From the NCBI GenBank assembly GCA_946411525.1, contig CAMKEI010000004.1:1-64000 (forward strand): DNA of 64,000 bases, in the 5' to 3' direction. This stretch comes from an uncultured Clostridia bacterium. Its GTDB lineage: Bacteria > Bacillota > Clostridia > Christensenellales > Aristaeellaceae. This document shows, piece after piece, positions 8,468-15,814 of this stretch; position 1 is the stretch's first letter, and each line of letters begins with the position of its first letter. A program made the translations under genes and the position numbers. A model generated the notes under the pieces. That model was not told the origin of the DNA, searched no databases, and saw only the letters and a list, made by a program, of their open reading frames with translations.

Positions 8468-9799
8468 TTGCTGGCGGAACTGAAAACGGAATGGATCCAG
8501 TATATCCTGACCAATATGGAAGACGCCGTCTGCCTTACCGGGATGAACGGGGAACTGCTCTATGCCAATCCGGCTGCGGAAAGGCTGTTCGGTCTGGAAT
8601 ACGGCAGACAAGTAAAAATTTGGGACGCCATTCCCTATGTGGAAGAAAACGACGCGCTGATCCAGCTGTTCATAGACGGGGTTATGGAGAAGAAAAGGCA
8701 GCTGCGCTCCCTGGTGAAGTATGTCAACAATGAGGGAGAACAGTTTCAACTGCATGTAACCCTGACGTGCGAATCAAGTGCAGCAGGTATGATTCTGATC
8801 GTGATTCACGACCTGACCGATCTGATCAAAGTGCATTCCGCTTTTGCCCGCTACACATCCCCGGAAATCGCGCAGTATGTGCTGACGACACCGGAAGGCG
8901 AAAAGCAGGGGGGACAAAAGAAGGAAGTCACCATCCTGATGAGCGATCTGCGCGGGTTTACAGCCATGAGTACAAACATGTCCTCAGACGGGCTGATTAC
9001 CATGCTGAACCATTATTTTGAGAGTATGGCCGGCGTCATCCGGCGTTTTCAGGGAACGGTCATCGAATTCCTGGGGGACGGGATTTTCGTGGTATTCGGA
9101 GCTCCGCATGACCAGCCGAATCACGCAGCGGACGCGGTTTCCTGCGCAATTGAGATGCAGAACGCAATGACCGGCGTGAACGCCTGGAACCGCGAGCACG
9201 GTTATCCTGAGCTGGCAATGGGAATCGGGATCAATTCCGGGGAGGTCGTCGTGGGAAACATCGGTTCGGACCAGAAAATGAAATACGGCTGTATGGGGGA
9301 GGCGGTCAATCTGGTGGGACGGCTGGAATCCCTGAGCCTCGGCGGGCAGGTTCTCATCTCGGAAAACACGAGAAATATGATCTCCGGAGAACTGGAGATT
9401 GCCGAAGAAAAATCTTTCATGCCTAAAGGCGGCCGGGATGAAATGAAATACTTCTGCATTACCGGGATCGGCAGGATCCACAGTACAGACGGCGATCCGG
9501 ACGAGATCCGGTGGGGGAAACTGGCAGAGACGATACCGCTCCGCTGCTATGTGCTGGACGGCAAGACTGTTACTGAAGAATCCTATGCGGGCGTTTTAAG
9601 GGACATATCAGAGGATGAAAAATACGGGATACTGACCGCCAGGTGCAGCCTGAATCCGATGCAGAACCTGCTGCTCCGGATCGGGGACTTGGATGTATAC
9701 GCCAAAGTCATGGATTGCGGGGAAGGCAGATGCAGAATTGGCTTCACAACCAGGCCGGAAGGTTTCTCAAAACTGATTGAATGCCAGAAAAAACAATAA
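8468..9799 (+). CDS. PAS domain-class III adenylate/guanylate cyclase
   Basis: A 443-residue soluble protein with a TTG start at 8468 and GAGGAG (8451-8456) upstream. An N-terminal PAS domain (about 10-120, LTGMNGELLYANPAAERLFG) would sense a signal. The cyclase domain (about 150-330) has both metal-binding Asp residues (D160 in LMSDLRGF, D204 in FLGDG) and the transition-state Asn and Arg (N281, R285 in VNLVGRLES), so it should be active. The purine-selecting positions are E200 (where adenylate cyclases have Lys) and G274 (usually Asp or Thr); Glu here is the guanylate-cyclase state. The product, cAMP or cGMP, is therefore open. A beta-rich C-terminal region (about 345-443) is of unknown type. 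It pairs functionally with the upstream tandem cNMP-binding protein. Confidence 0.88.
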   Translation: MLAELKTEWIQYILTNMEDAVCLTGMNGELLYANPAAERLFGLEYGRQVKIWDAIPYVEENDALIQLFIDGVMEKKRQLRSLVKYVNNEGEQFQLHVTLTCESSAAGMILIVIHDLTDLIKVHSAFARYTSPEIAQYVLTTPEGEKQGGQKKEVTILMSDLRGFTAMSTNMSSDGLITMLNHYFESMAGVIRRFQGTVIEFLGDGIFVVFGAPHDQPNHAADAVSCAIEMQNAMTGVNAWNREHGYPELAMGIGINSGEVVVGNIGSDQKMKYGCMGEAVNLVGRLESLSLGGQVLISENTRNMISGELEIAEEKSFMPKGGRDEMKYFCITGIGRIHSTDGDPDEIRWGKLAETIPLRCYVLDGKTVTEESYAGVLRDISEDEKYGILTARCSLNPMQNLLLRIGDLDVYAKVMDCGEGRCRIGFTTRPEGFSKLIECQKKQ

Positions 9800-9920
9800 G
9801 CGGATACATAAGGTCGGGAGCTTACCATGCCGGTATCTGCTATGGGATTCTGATACAGACAGAATGATCCATCCGGGAGTTAATGAACCTATCAAACATC
9901 AAACAATTTTATACCTGATT

Positions 9921-9950
9921 CACCCCGGTATCCGGGGTGTTTCGTTTTTA
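9921..9950 (+). terminator. Intrinsic terminator after the cyclase gene
   Basis: A perfect 8-bp stem (CACCCCGG with CCGGGGTG) and a TAT loop are followed by TTTCGTTTTT. Nothing else is recognisable between 9800 and 9920. Confidence 0.85.
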
Positions 9951-9991
9951 TTTGCTATCGATTCAAATTCATTTGATGTTGTCAAAATCGG

Positions 9992-10020
9992 TGGACACTC
10001 AACCAGATGTATGCTACAAT
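9992..10020 (+). promoter_or_regulatory. Promoter of the mgl-like operon
   Basis: -35 TGGACA (9992-9997), a 17-nt spacer and -10 TACAAT (10015-10020). Transcription would start near 10027, about 70 nt before the start codon. Confidence 0.72.
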
Positions 10021-10039
10021 CCGTACTGATTTTGATCGG

Positions 10040-10065
10040 TTTCAACGCGGTGATACCGCGTGAAA
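10040..10065 (+). promoter_or_regulatory. 5' leader hairpin of mglB-like mRNA
   Basis: ACGCGGT-GAT-ACCGCGT, extended by TTTC/GAAA around a bulged A, sits about 13 nt after the predicted transcription start. It may protect the 5' end of the transcript or be a protein-binding operator. A similar hairpin heads the second sugar-binding-protein mRNA at 14622-14644. Confidence 0.5.
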
Positions 10066-10095
10066 ATTACATTATTATTTTAAGGAGACGGTAAC

Positions 10096-11109
10096 ATGAA
10101 AAAGACTCTCGCTATCCTCTTGGCTGCCATTCTCATGCTGGGCTGCATGAGCTTTGCTTCTGCCGAAGCGAAGACCTACAAAGTCGGCGTATCCATCTAT
10201 CAGTACACGGATAACTTCATGACCCTGTACCGGAACGAAATCGAAGCGTATTTCAAGTCCCTTGAGACGGACGATGTGAAGTATGAGATCACCATGGCCG
10301 ACGGCAAGAACGACATGGCCGAGCAGACCAACCAGGTCCGTAACTTCATCACCCAGGGCATGGACGTAATCATCCTGAACCTGGTGCAGACTTCTTCCGC
10401 TGACGCCGTGATCGACGAGATCGTGGATGCCGGCATCCCGCTGGTACTGATCAACCGTGAGCCCCTCGCGTACGACGCTGACGGAAATACCATCGATGAA
10501 GCGTATGAAGGCATCCTGAACAACGACAAGGTGTGCTATGTCGGCGCTGACGCCCGTCAGTCCGGTACCTTCCAGGGGCAGATGGTTGTTGACCTGGAGA
10601 ACCACGGCGACATCAACGGCGACGGCAAAGTCTCCTACATCATGATCGAAGGCGATCCGGAGAATATTGATGCCCAGTATCGTACCGAGTTCTCCGTGAA
10701 AGCGTTGACCGACGCCGGAATCGAAGTTGAATGCCTGGATGACCAGGTGGGCAACTGGGACCAGACCAAGGGCCAGGAACTGTGCGCGAACGCTCTGAGC
10801 AAATACGGCGAGAAGATCGAAGTCGTGTTCTGCAACAACGACGCTATGGCGCTGGGTGCCGCAACCGCGATCACCGCTGCCGACCGCAAAGTGGGCGAAG
10901 ACATCTATCTGCTGGGCGTTGACGCTCTGGAAGAAGCCGTGCAGCTGGTCAAGGACGGCGAAATGACCGGTACCGTGCTGAACGACCACATCGGCCAGAG
11001 CCACAAGGCGGTTGACGTTGCTGTCATGCTGCTGAACGGCGAGGCGATCGAAAACTACTACTGGGTTGACTATGTTATGGTCAACAAGGCATACGTGGAC
11101 GCCCAGTAA
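10096..11109 (+). CDS. mglB: Galactose/glucose-type ABC transporter substrate-binding protein
   Basis: A 337-residue exported sugar-binding protein of the periplasmic-binding-protein type 1 fold. The signal peptide (MKKTLAILLAAILMLGC) is followed by SFASA before Glu; it may be a lipoprotein at the Cys or be cleaved after ASA. Typical MglB features are VGVSIYQYTDNFM, LINREPL, an EF-hand-like acidic calcium loop (about residues 174-182, DINGDGKVS), FCNNDAMALGA and LLGVDALEEA. It captures a hexose, probably galactose or glucose, outside the membrane and delivers it to the MglA/MglC importer encoded next. The ribosome site is AAGGAGACGG. A strong hairpin follows the stop codon, which likely raises its expression above the membrane components. 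Confidence 0.9.
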   Translation: MKKTLAILLAAILMLGCMSFASAEAKTYKVGVSIYQYTDNFMTLYRNEIEAYFKSLETDDVKYEITMADGKNDMAEQTNQVRNFITQGMDVIILNLVQTSSADAVIDEIVDAGIPLVLINREPLAYDADGNTIDEAYEGILNNDKVCYVGADARQSGTFQGQMVVDLENHGDINGDGKVSYIMIEGDPENIDAQYRTEFSVKALTDAGIEVECLDDQVGNWDQTKGQELCANALSKYGEKIEVVFCNNDAMALGAATAITAADRKVGEDIYLLGVDALEEAVQLVKDGEMTGTVLNDHIGQSHKAVDVAVMLLNGEAIENYYWVDYVMVNKAYVDAQ

Positions 11110-11141
11110 TCATCCACTGAACCAGATCGGTAATGATTTGC

Positions 11142-11177
11142 AGGTGGGTGAGCCAGCTCTTGGCTCACCCACCTTTT
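11142..11177 (+). terminator. Intercistronic hairpin/partial terminator between mglB and mglA
   Basis: A perfect 14-bp stem (AGGTGGGTGAGCCA with TGGCTCACCCACCT) and a 5-nt loop are followed by only four T residues. Incomplete termination and 3'-end protection would both favour high mglB relative to mglA. Confidence 0.75.
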
Positions 11178-11188
11178 CGGAGTATAAT
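11160..11188 (+). promoter_or_regulatory. Possible internal promoter upstream of mglA
   Basis: A perfect -10 TATAAT (11183-11188) lies 17 nt after TTGGCT (11160-11165), which is within the preceding hairpin. The -35 matches 4 of 6 positions. Confidence 0.4.
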
Positions 11189-11284
11189 CAAGATATCATA
11201 TATAAGCGCTTTTCGATCCGAGCCCCGGGAAGGACCCGGATCGAAGGGCACTGAACAGAACAAGACGAGAGGAGGCATGCCCTC

Positions 11285-12796
11285 ATGTCTGAATATGTGC
11301 TGGAAATGACAGGCGTCTGCAAGGCTTTCCCGGGCGTCAAGGCGCTGGACAATGTGGAGTTGAAACTTCGGCCCGGCAAAGTGCACGCACTGATGGGGGA
11401 GAACGGCGCCGGCAAATCCACACTGATGAAGTGTATGTTCGGCATATACAAAATGGACCAGGGACAGATCCTGATGGACGGCCAGCCGGTGACGATCAGC
11501 GATCCCATGGACGCCCTGAGCAAAGGAATTGCCATGGTGCACCAGGAACTGCAGCCCATTCCGGCCCGCACCGTCGGAGAGAATATTTTTCTCGGCCGCT
11601 ATCCGATGAAAAAGGCCCTGGGTTTTATTCCGATGGTCGATCACGCAAAGATGTACGCAGATACAGCGAATCTGCTGAAACGGGTACGGATGAATTTTGA
11701 CCCGAAGCAGAAGGTCGGGGAACTGAGTGTTTCCCAGATGCAGTCTGTGGAGATTGCGAAAGCAGTTTCGGCTAATTGCCGGGTTCTGATTCTGGACGAA
11801 CCCACGTCATCGCTTACGGCGAATGAAGTGGAAGCACTGTTCCGGATCATTGAAGACCTGAAGGCTGAAGGCGTCGCTATCGTCTATATTTCCCACAAGA
11901 TGGACGAAATCCTGCGCATCGCTGACGAGGTCAGCATCATGCGGGACGGTAAATACATCGGCACCTGGGAAGCCGGTGAGCTGACCACGGAAAAGATTAT
12001 TACCCGGATGGTCGGGCGGGAACTGACCAACCTTTATCCGAAACGGGAAAACACTCCCGGAGAAGTCGTTTTTGAGGTAAAGGATTTCACATCCATCAAT
12101 CCGCGGTCTTTCCGGAACGTCAGTTTCCAGCTGCGCAAAGGTGAGATCCTCGGTGTCGGCGGTCTGGTCGGCGCCCAACGGACGGAACTGATGGAAGGAT
12201 TGTTCGGTATCCGCTCCCATACAACCGGCCAGATCTTCTATAAGGGAAAGGAACTGACGATTACCCGCCCCAAGGACGCAATTGACCAGGGCGTCGCCAT
12301 GCTGACGGAAGACCGCCGCGGCAGCGGTATCATGGGCGTGCTCAGCGTGGCGGACAACATTTCCATTGCTTCGCTGAACCGGTATCTGGACCACGGGTGT
12401 TTCATCAACGGGAAAAAGGTGGAGCAGCTGGTTCAGGACAACGTGCAGAAGATGAACATCAAGACGCCATCCTCGAAGACGCTGATCAAATCCCTTTCCG
12501 GCGGCAACCAGCAAAAGGTACTGGTAGGACGGTGGCTGGCAAACAATCCGGACGTGCTGATCCTGGATGAGCCGACCCGAGGCATTGACGTCGGCGCCAA
12601 ATATGAAATTTACTGCATCATCGCGGACCTGGCCAAAGAAGGGAAGAGTATCATCATGATCTCTTCTGAGATGAGTGAACTGATCGGCATGTCGGACCGG
12701 ATCATGGTCATGTGCGACGGCCGCGTAACCGGCTTCGTGGAGGGAAACGAAGCCACGCAGGAAAACATCATGACTTACGCGACGCAGTTTGAATAA
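11285..12796 (+). CDS. mglA: Monosaccharide ABC transporter ATP-binding protein (two ATPase domains)
   Basis: A 503-residue cytoplasmic ATPase that powers the sugar permease. The N-terminal half has a good Walker A (GENGAGKST), a degenerate signature region (LSVSQMQ) and Walker B ([11 protein letters not shown]). The C-terminal half has a degenerate Walker A region (GGLVGAQRTEL), a clear signature (LSGGNQQK) and Walker B ([16 protein letters not shown]). This asymmetry is normal for the MglA/RbsA/XylG family. The ribosome site is GAGAGGAGG. It lies between the binding-protein gene and the permease gene in a standard mglBAC order. Confidence 0.93.
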   Translation: MSEYVLEMTGVCKAFPGVKALDNVELKLRPGKVHALMGENGAGKSTLMKCMFGIYKMDQGQILMDGQPVTISDPMDALSKGIAMVHQELQPIPARTVGENIFLGRYPMKKALGFIPMVDHAKMYADTANLLKRVRMNFDPKQKVGELSVSQMQSVEIAKAVSANCRVLILDEPTSSLTANEVEALFRIIEDLKAEGVAIVYISHKMDEILRIADEVSIMRDGKYIGTWEAGELTTEKIITRMVGRELTNLYPKRENTPGEVVFEVKDFTSINPRSFRNVSFQLRKGEILGVGGLVGAQRTELMEGLFGIRSHTTGQIFYKGKELTITRPKDAIDQGVAMLTEDRRGSGIMGVLSVADNISIASLNRYLDHGCFINGKKVEQLVQDNVQKMNIKTPSSKTLIKSLSGGNQQKVLVGRWLANNPDVLILDEPTRGIDVGAKYEIYCIIADLAKEGKSIIMISSEMSELIGMSDRIMVMCDGRVTGFVEGNEATQENIMTYATQFE

Positions 12797-12813
12797 TCGA
12801 GGAGGAATTACAG

Positions 12814-13830
12814 ATGGAAGCAACAAAACAAGCCGGCTTCGGGAAAAAGCTGGTAAAGATCGTTACCCGGAACCCCATCGTCTTCCTGCTGCTGATCGCG
12901 GCGATCGTGGTTGGCTGTCTGGTGGAAAACTTCTTCTCCTGGGCGAATCTGACGAACCTGCTCAGCAATACCGCCATCCGTTTTCTGATCGCCCTGGGCG
13001 TTTCGGGATGCCTGATTACAAAGGGAACGGACCTGTCCGCCGGCCGCCAGGTTGGCTTCGCTGCGGTTATAGCAGGCATTATGTGCCAACGGGGCGATTA
13101 TAACGGCCGTTTGTGGAAGTTCCTTCCTGAAATGAATATCGGCCTGGTTTTTGTGGTTGTGGTGATCTTCGGCGTGATCTGGGGTATGATAAACGGCTTT
13201 ATCGTAACCAAGCTGCATGTACCTCCCTTCATTGCCACCCTGGGTACCCAGACGATCATCTACGGTATCTCACTGGTTATCTCTGACGCTCAGCCTATCG
13301 GAGGTTTCCAGAAGATTTACACGACCCTGATCAACGGGCGGATCGGGAATGTAAAAGGATTTCACCTGCCGTACCTGCTCTTTGTGGCAGCGGTCTTCGG
13401 CATCGTATTCTGGTTCATCTACAACAAAATGCGCTTCGGCAAATACATGTACGCAATCGGCGGCAATGACGTGGCGGCAGAGGTTTCGGGCGTGAACACC
13501 ACCCGGACCCTGATGCGGATTTACACCACAGCCGGTATTATGTATGCAGTAGCCGGTTATCTGCTGGCGGCCAAATCCGGCGGCGCATCCGCTTCCATGG
13601 GCCAGGGCTATGAATTGGAAGCCATCGCAGGCTGCACGATCGGCGGCGTTTCCACCACGGGCGGTATCGGTACGGTTCCCGGGATCCTGATCGGTGTGCT
13701 GGTATTCGAACTGCTGAAGATTATCCTGCAGTTCCTGGGCGTCAACCCGTATTACAACTATGTGGTTCAGGGCCTGGTTATCGTGCTTGCCGTATCCCTT
13801 GACATCCGAAAGTATATCGCGAAGAAATAA
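12814..13830 (+). CDS. mglC: Galactose-type ABC transporter permease
   Basis: A 338-residue inner-membrane permease of the RbsC/MglC family with about eight to ten hydrophobic helices. Family motifs include TKGTDLSAGRQVG, KLHVPPFIATLGT, YAIGGND, SGVNTTR and GGVSTTGGIGTVPG. It forms the membrane channel of the importer with MglA. It starts 17 nt after mglA with GAGGAGGAA as ribosome site. The stop codon is only 2 nt before the next small gene. Confidence 0.93.
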   Translation: MEATKQAGFGKKLVKIVTRNPIVFLLLIAAIVVGCLVENFFSWANLTNLLSNTAIRFLIALGVSGCLITKGTDLSAGRQVGFAAVIAGIMCQRGDYNGRLWKFLPEMNIGLVFVVVVIFGVIWGMINGFIVTKLHVPPFIATLGTQTIIYGISLVISDAQPIGGFQKIYTTLINGRIGNVKGFHLPYLLFVAAVFGIVFWFIYNKMRFGKYMYAIGGNDVAAEVSGVNTTRTLMRIYTTAGIMYAVAGYLLAAKSGGASASMGQGYELEAIAGCTIGGVSTTGGIGTVPGILIGVLVFELLKIILQFLGVNPYYNYVVQGLVIVLAVSLDIRKYIAKK

Positions 13831-13832
13831 TC

Positions 13833-14084
13833 ATGACGAACTCAAAAGAAAAGGAGCTTGAACAACGCGAAAAAGCGCTGGAAGCGCGCGAAAAAAAACT
13901 TGAACAGCGGGAAAGGGAACTGGGTTTCTTTTCCCAGGCTGTCAGGGAGAAGAAGGAATCCTGGTACGATCATATCCATGTCAGCGTAAAGACCATGGAC
14001 AAGGTGATCTGGGTTGTATCCGCGCTGCTTGTGATCGTGATTATCCTGATCATCCTGGAAGCTACCGGCATATTCAAGTTATAA
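13833..14084 (+). CDS. Small coiled-coil protein with C-terminal membrane anchor
   Basis: An 83-residue protein of unknown function beginning 2 nt after mglC, with no clear ribosome site of its own, so translation is probably coupled. Residues 5-40 are a highly charged heptad-like coiled coil (repeated E-Q-R-E-K and E-A-R-E-K units) and residues about 58-80 are a transmembrane helix (VIWVVSALLVIVIILIILEA). It would be a tail-anchored membrane protein with a cytoplasmic coiled coil. A terminator follows directly, making it the last gene of the mgl operon. A role in assembling or localising the importer is only an inference from position. Confidence 0.7.
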   Translation: MTNSKEKELEQREKALEAREKKLEQRERELGFFSQAVREKKESWYDHIHVSVKTMDKVIWVVSALLVIVIILIILEATGIFKL

Positions 14085-14090
14085 TCATGG

Positions 14091-14134
14091 ACTGTGCGTA
14101 CGAAGCGTCTGATCCGTGCGCACAGTTTATTTTT
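14091..14134 (+). terminator. Intrinsic terminator of the mgl operon
   Basis: A 12-bp stem (ACTGTGCGTACG with CGTGCGCACAGT, one G-U pair) and a 12-nt loop are followed by TTTATTTTT. Confidence 0.88.
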
Positions 14135-14155
14135 ATGAAAACGCCCCATGATGTT

Positions 14156-14183
14156 TTGCATTCCGGACAGATTAATGTACAAT
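14156..14183 (+). promoter_or_regulatory. Candidate promoter for the small two-helix protein
   Basis: TTGCAT (14156-14161), a 16-nt spacer and TACAAT (14178-14183). The -10 is good; the -35 matches only the TTG part. Confidence 0.45.
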
Positions 14184-14219
14184 AGCAATTGAAAAAGCAA
14201 TGGAATGAGGGCAAAGAGA

Positions 14220-14504
14220 ATGAATCCAAATGCGGGCAGATCCTCCATATTCGCGGTTGTCGGCGCTTATCTGATTTACCTTGCATACGGCATGCTGAAA
14301 GACATGATTAACCATGTTCCGACAACAATGCCGCAGTTTCTGCTGATTCTGGCCATTGTTCTCTTTACGGGCATAGGAATCACATTACTGATTTACGCCT
14401 GGAAACTCTGGAAGAAGGGCAAGGAAGACCAGGACCAGAATCCCCTGGATCTTGAAGACCAGGAAGACAAAGAACAATGTGAAGACGACACCCCGGAAAA
14501 ATGA
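14220..14504 (+). CDS. Small two-helix membrane protein with acidic tail
   Basis: A 94-residue protein of unknown function. The start is placed at the ATG at 14220, eight nt after GAGGG; an in-frame ATG at 14205 lacks a ribosome site. Two hydrophobic helices (about residues 9-30, FAVVGAYLIYLAYGML, and 40-65, FLLILAIVLFTGIGITLLIY) are followed by a Lys-rich turn (KLWKKGKED) and a strongly acidic C-terminus. It sits between two sugar importer operons and has its own probable promoter. No family was recognised. Confidence 0.65.
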   Translation: MNPNAGRSSIFAVVGAYLIYLAYGMLKDMINHVPTTMPQFLLILAIVLFTGIGITLLIYAWKLWKKGKEDQDQNPLDLEDQEDKEQCEDDTPEK

Positions 14505-14580
14505 AAACGTTTGCCGGGAAAAGTCAGGTGTTTCCTCACTGTTTTTCTATGGTATCGTTTCCGAAATTTGGCAAAATCTA

Positions 14581-14609
14581 TTTACAAACATCGCCTGTAA
14601 GTGTAAAAT
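14581..14609 (+). promoter_or_regulatory. Promoter of the chvE/ggu-like sugar importer operon
   Basis: -35 TTTACA (14581-14586), a 17-nt spacer and -10 TAAAAT (14604-14609). Transcription would start near 14616. Confidence 0.75.
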
Positions 14610-14621
14610 ATGGTCAGTTCA

Positions 14622-14644
14622 TTTCCGGATGAGCAATCCGGAAA
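14622..14644 (+). promoter_or_regulatory. 5' leader hairpin of the second sugar-binding-protein mRNA
   Basis: A perfect 9-bp stem (TTTCCGGAT with ATCCGGAAA) and a 5-nt loop lie at the start of the predicted transcript and end about 10 nt before the ribosome site. Confidence 0.55.
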
Positions 14645-14670
14645 AAATTAAAAAAAGGAGTGTACCCCAT

Positions 14671-15714
14671 ATGAAGAAAATTCTTGCCCTGGTACTCGCT
14701 CTGGCGCTGGTTCTGTCCTGCGCCTCCGCTATGGCCGCCAAAGTCGGCGTGTCCATGCCCACCAAAGACCTGCAGCGCTGGAATCAGGACGGCGAGAACA
14801 TGGAGAAGCTGCTGAAAGATGCCGGCTTCGAAGTTTCCCTGCAGTTCGCCTCCAACGATGTGCAGCAGCAGCTGGCTCAGGTTGAGACCATGATCGACGA
14901 AGGCTGCGAAGTCGTCGTTATCGCCGCTATCGAAGGCTCTTCCCTCGGCGCCGCCCTGGACAAGGCCGCTGAAAAAGGTGTCAAAGTTATCGCTTATGAC
15001 CGTCTGCTGATGGACAACGCGAACGTTGACTTCTATGCCACCTTCGACAACTTCCAGGTTGGCGTTGTGCAGGGCACCTATGTTAAGGAAGCCCTGGACC
15101 TCGACAATGCTGAAGGCCCCTTCGTGGTAGAATTCACCGCCGGTGACCCCGGTGACAACAACGCGGGCTTCTTCTTCAACGGCGCTATGTCCGTCCTGAA
15201 GCCCTACATCGAGAGCGGCAAGATCGTTGTGAAGTCCGGCCAGACTGCTTTCGAAGAAGTTGCTACCCCCACCTGGAAGACTGAAGTTGCGCAGAACCGC
15301 GCTGAAACCGTTCTGTCCTCCTTCTATGCCGATGGTTCCGATATCGACGCGTGGGTCTGCTCCAACGACTCCACCGCCCTGGGCGTAACCAACGCTCTGG
15401 AAGCCAACTACACCGGCAAATGGCCCATCATCACCGGCCAGGACTGCGACATCACCAACACCAAGAACATGATCGCCGGCAAGCAGGCCATGTCCGTGTT
15501 CAAAGACACCCGGACCCTGGCTGCCCAGGTCGTGAAGATGGTTGGCCAGATCCTGAACGGCGAGACCGTTGACGTGAACGACGAAGAGACCTACAACAAC
15601 AACGTGAAGGTTGTTCCGTCCTTCCTGTGCACGCCCGTGTTCGCGAGTGTTGACAACTACAAGGAGCTGCTGATCGATTCCGGTTACTACACCGAAGACC
15701 AGCTGGCTGACTAA
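14671..15714 (+). CDS. chvE: Multiple-monosaccharide ABC transporter substrate-binding protein (ChvE/XylF type)
   Basis: A 347-residue exported sugar-binding protein. The ATG at 14671 follows AAAAAAAGGAG; the frame is open upstream but without a plausible start. The signal peptide MKKILALVLALALVLSCASA may be cut at AMA before Ala, or lipidated at Cys. VGVSMPTKDLQRWNQDG is the ChvE/XylF-type ligand-site signature, with IIAYDRLL-like (VKVIAYDRLL), VCSNDSTALGV and GQDCDITN further on. ChvE-type proteins bind xylose, arabinose, glucose or galactose; the exact ligand is not decidable. It heads an operon with one ATPase and two permease genes and is separated from them by a strong hairpin. Confidence 0.88.
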   Translation: MKKILALVLALALVLSCASAMAAKVGVSMPTKDLQRWNQDGENMEKLLKDAGFEVSLQFASNDVQQQLAQVETMIDEGCEVVVIAAIEGSSLGAALDKAAEKGVKVIAYDRLLMDNANVDFYATFDNFQVGVVQGTYVKEALDLDNAEGPFVVEFTAGDPGDNNAGFFFNGAMSVLKPYIESGKIVVKSGQTAFEEVATPTWKTEVAQNRAETVLSSFYADGSDIDAWVCSNDSTALGVTNALEANYTGKWPIITGQDCDITNTKNMIAGKQAMSVFKDTRTLAAQVVKMVGQILNGETVDVNDEETYNNNVKVVPSFLCTPVFASVDNYKELLIDSGYYTEDQLAD

Positions 15715-15736
15715 TTTCCAAGGTTACACAGTTTAA

Positions 15737-15765
15737 GATGCAGGCGGGCCCAGCCCGCCTGCATC
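15737..15765 (+). promoter_or_regulatory. Intercistronic hairpin between chvE-like and gguA-like genes
   Basis: A perfect 13-bp stem (GATGCAGGCGGGC with GCCCGCCTGCATC) and a CCA loop have no T run afterwards. It would block 3' exonuclease decay of the binding-protein mRNA rather than terminate. Confidence 0.75.
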
Positions 15766-15814
15766 GTTTAAGGAGAACGGTATTTTCCATCCGAATGAAA
15801 GGCTGGAGGAGAAC

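Noticed and set aside
9979..10020. TTGTCA (9979-9984) as the -35 of the mgl promoter
   Set aside because: The spacer to TACAAT would be 30 nt; TGGACA at 9992 gives 17 nt.
14452..14670. Extension of the ChvE-like gene into the upstream gene
   Set aside because: It crosses the operon promoter and leader hairpin; the signal peptide begins at 14671.
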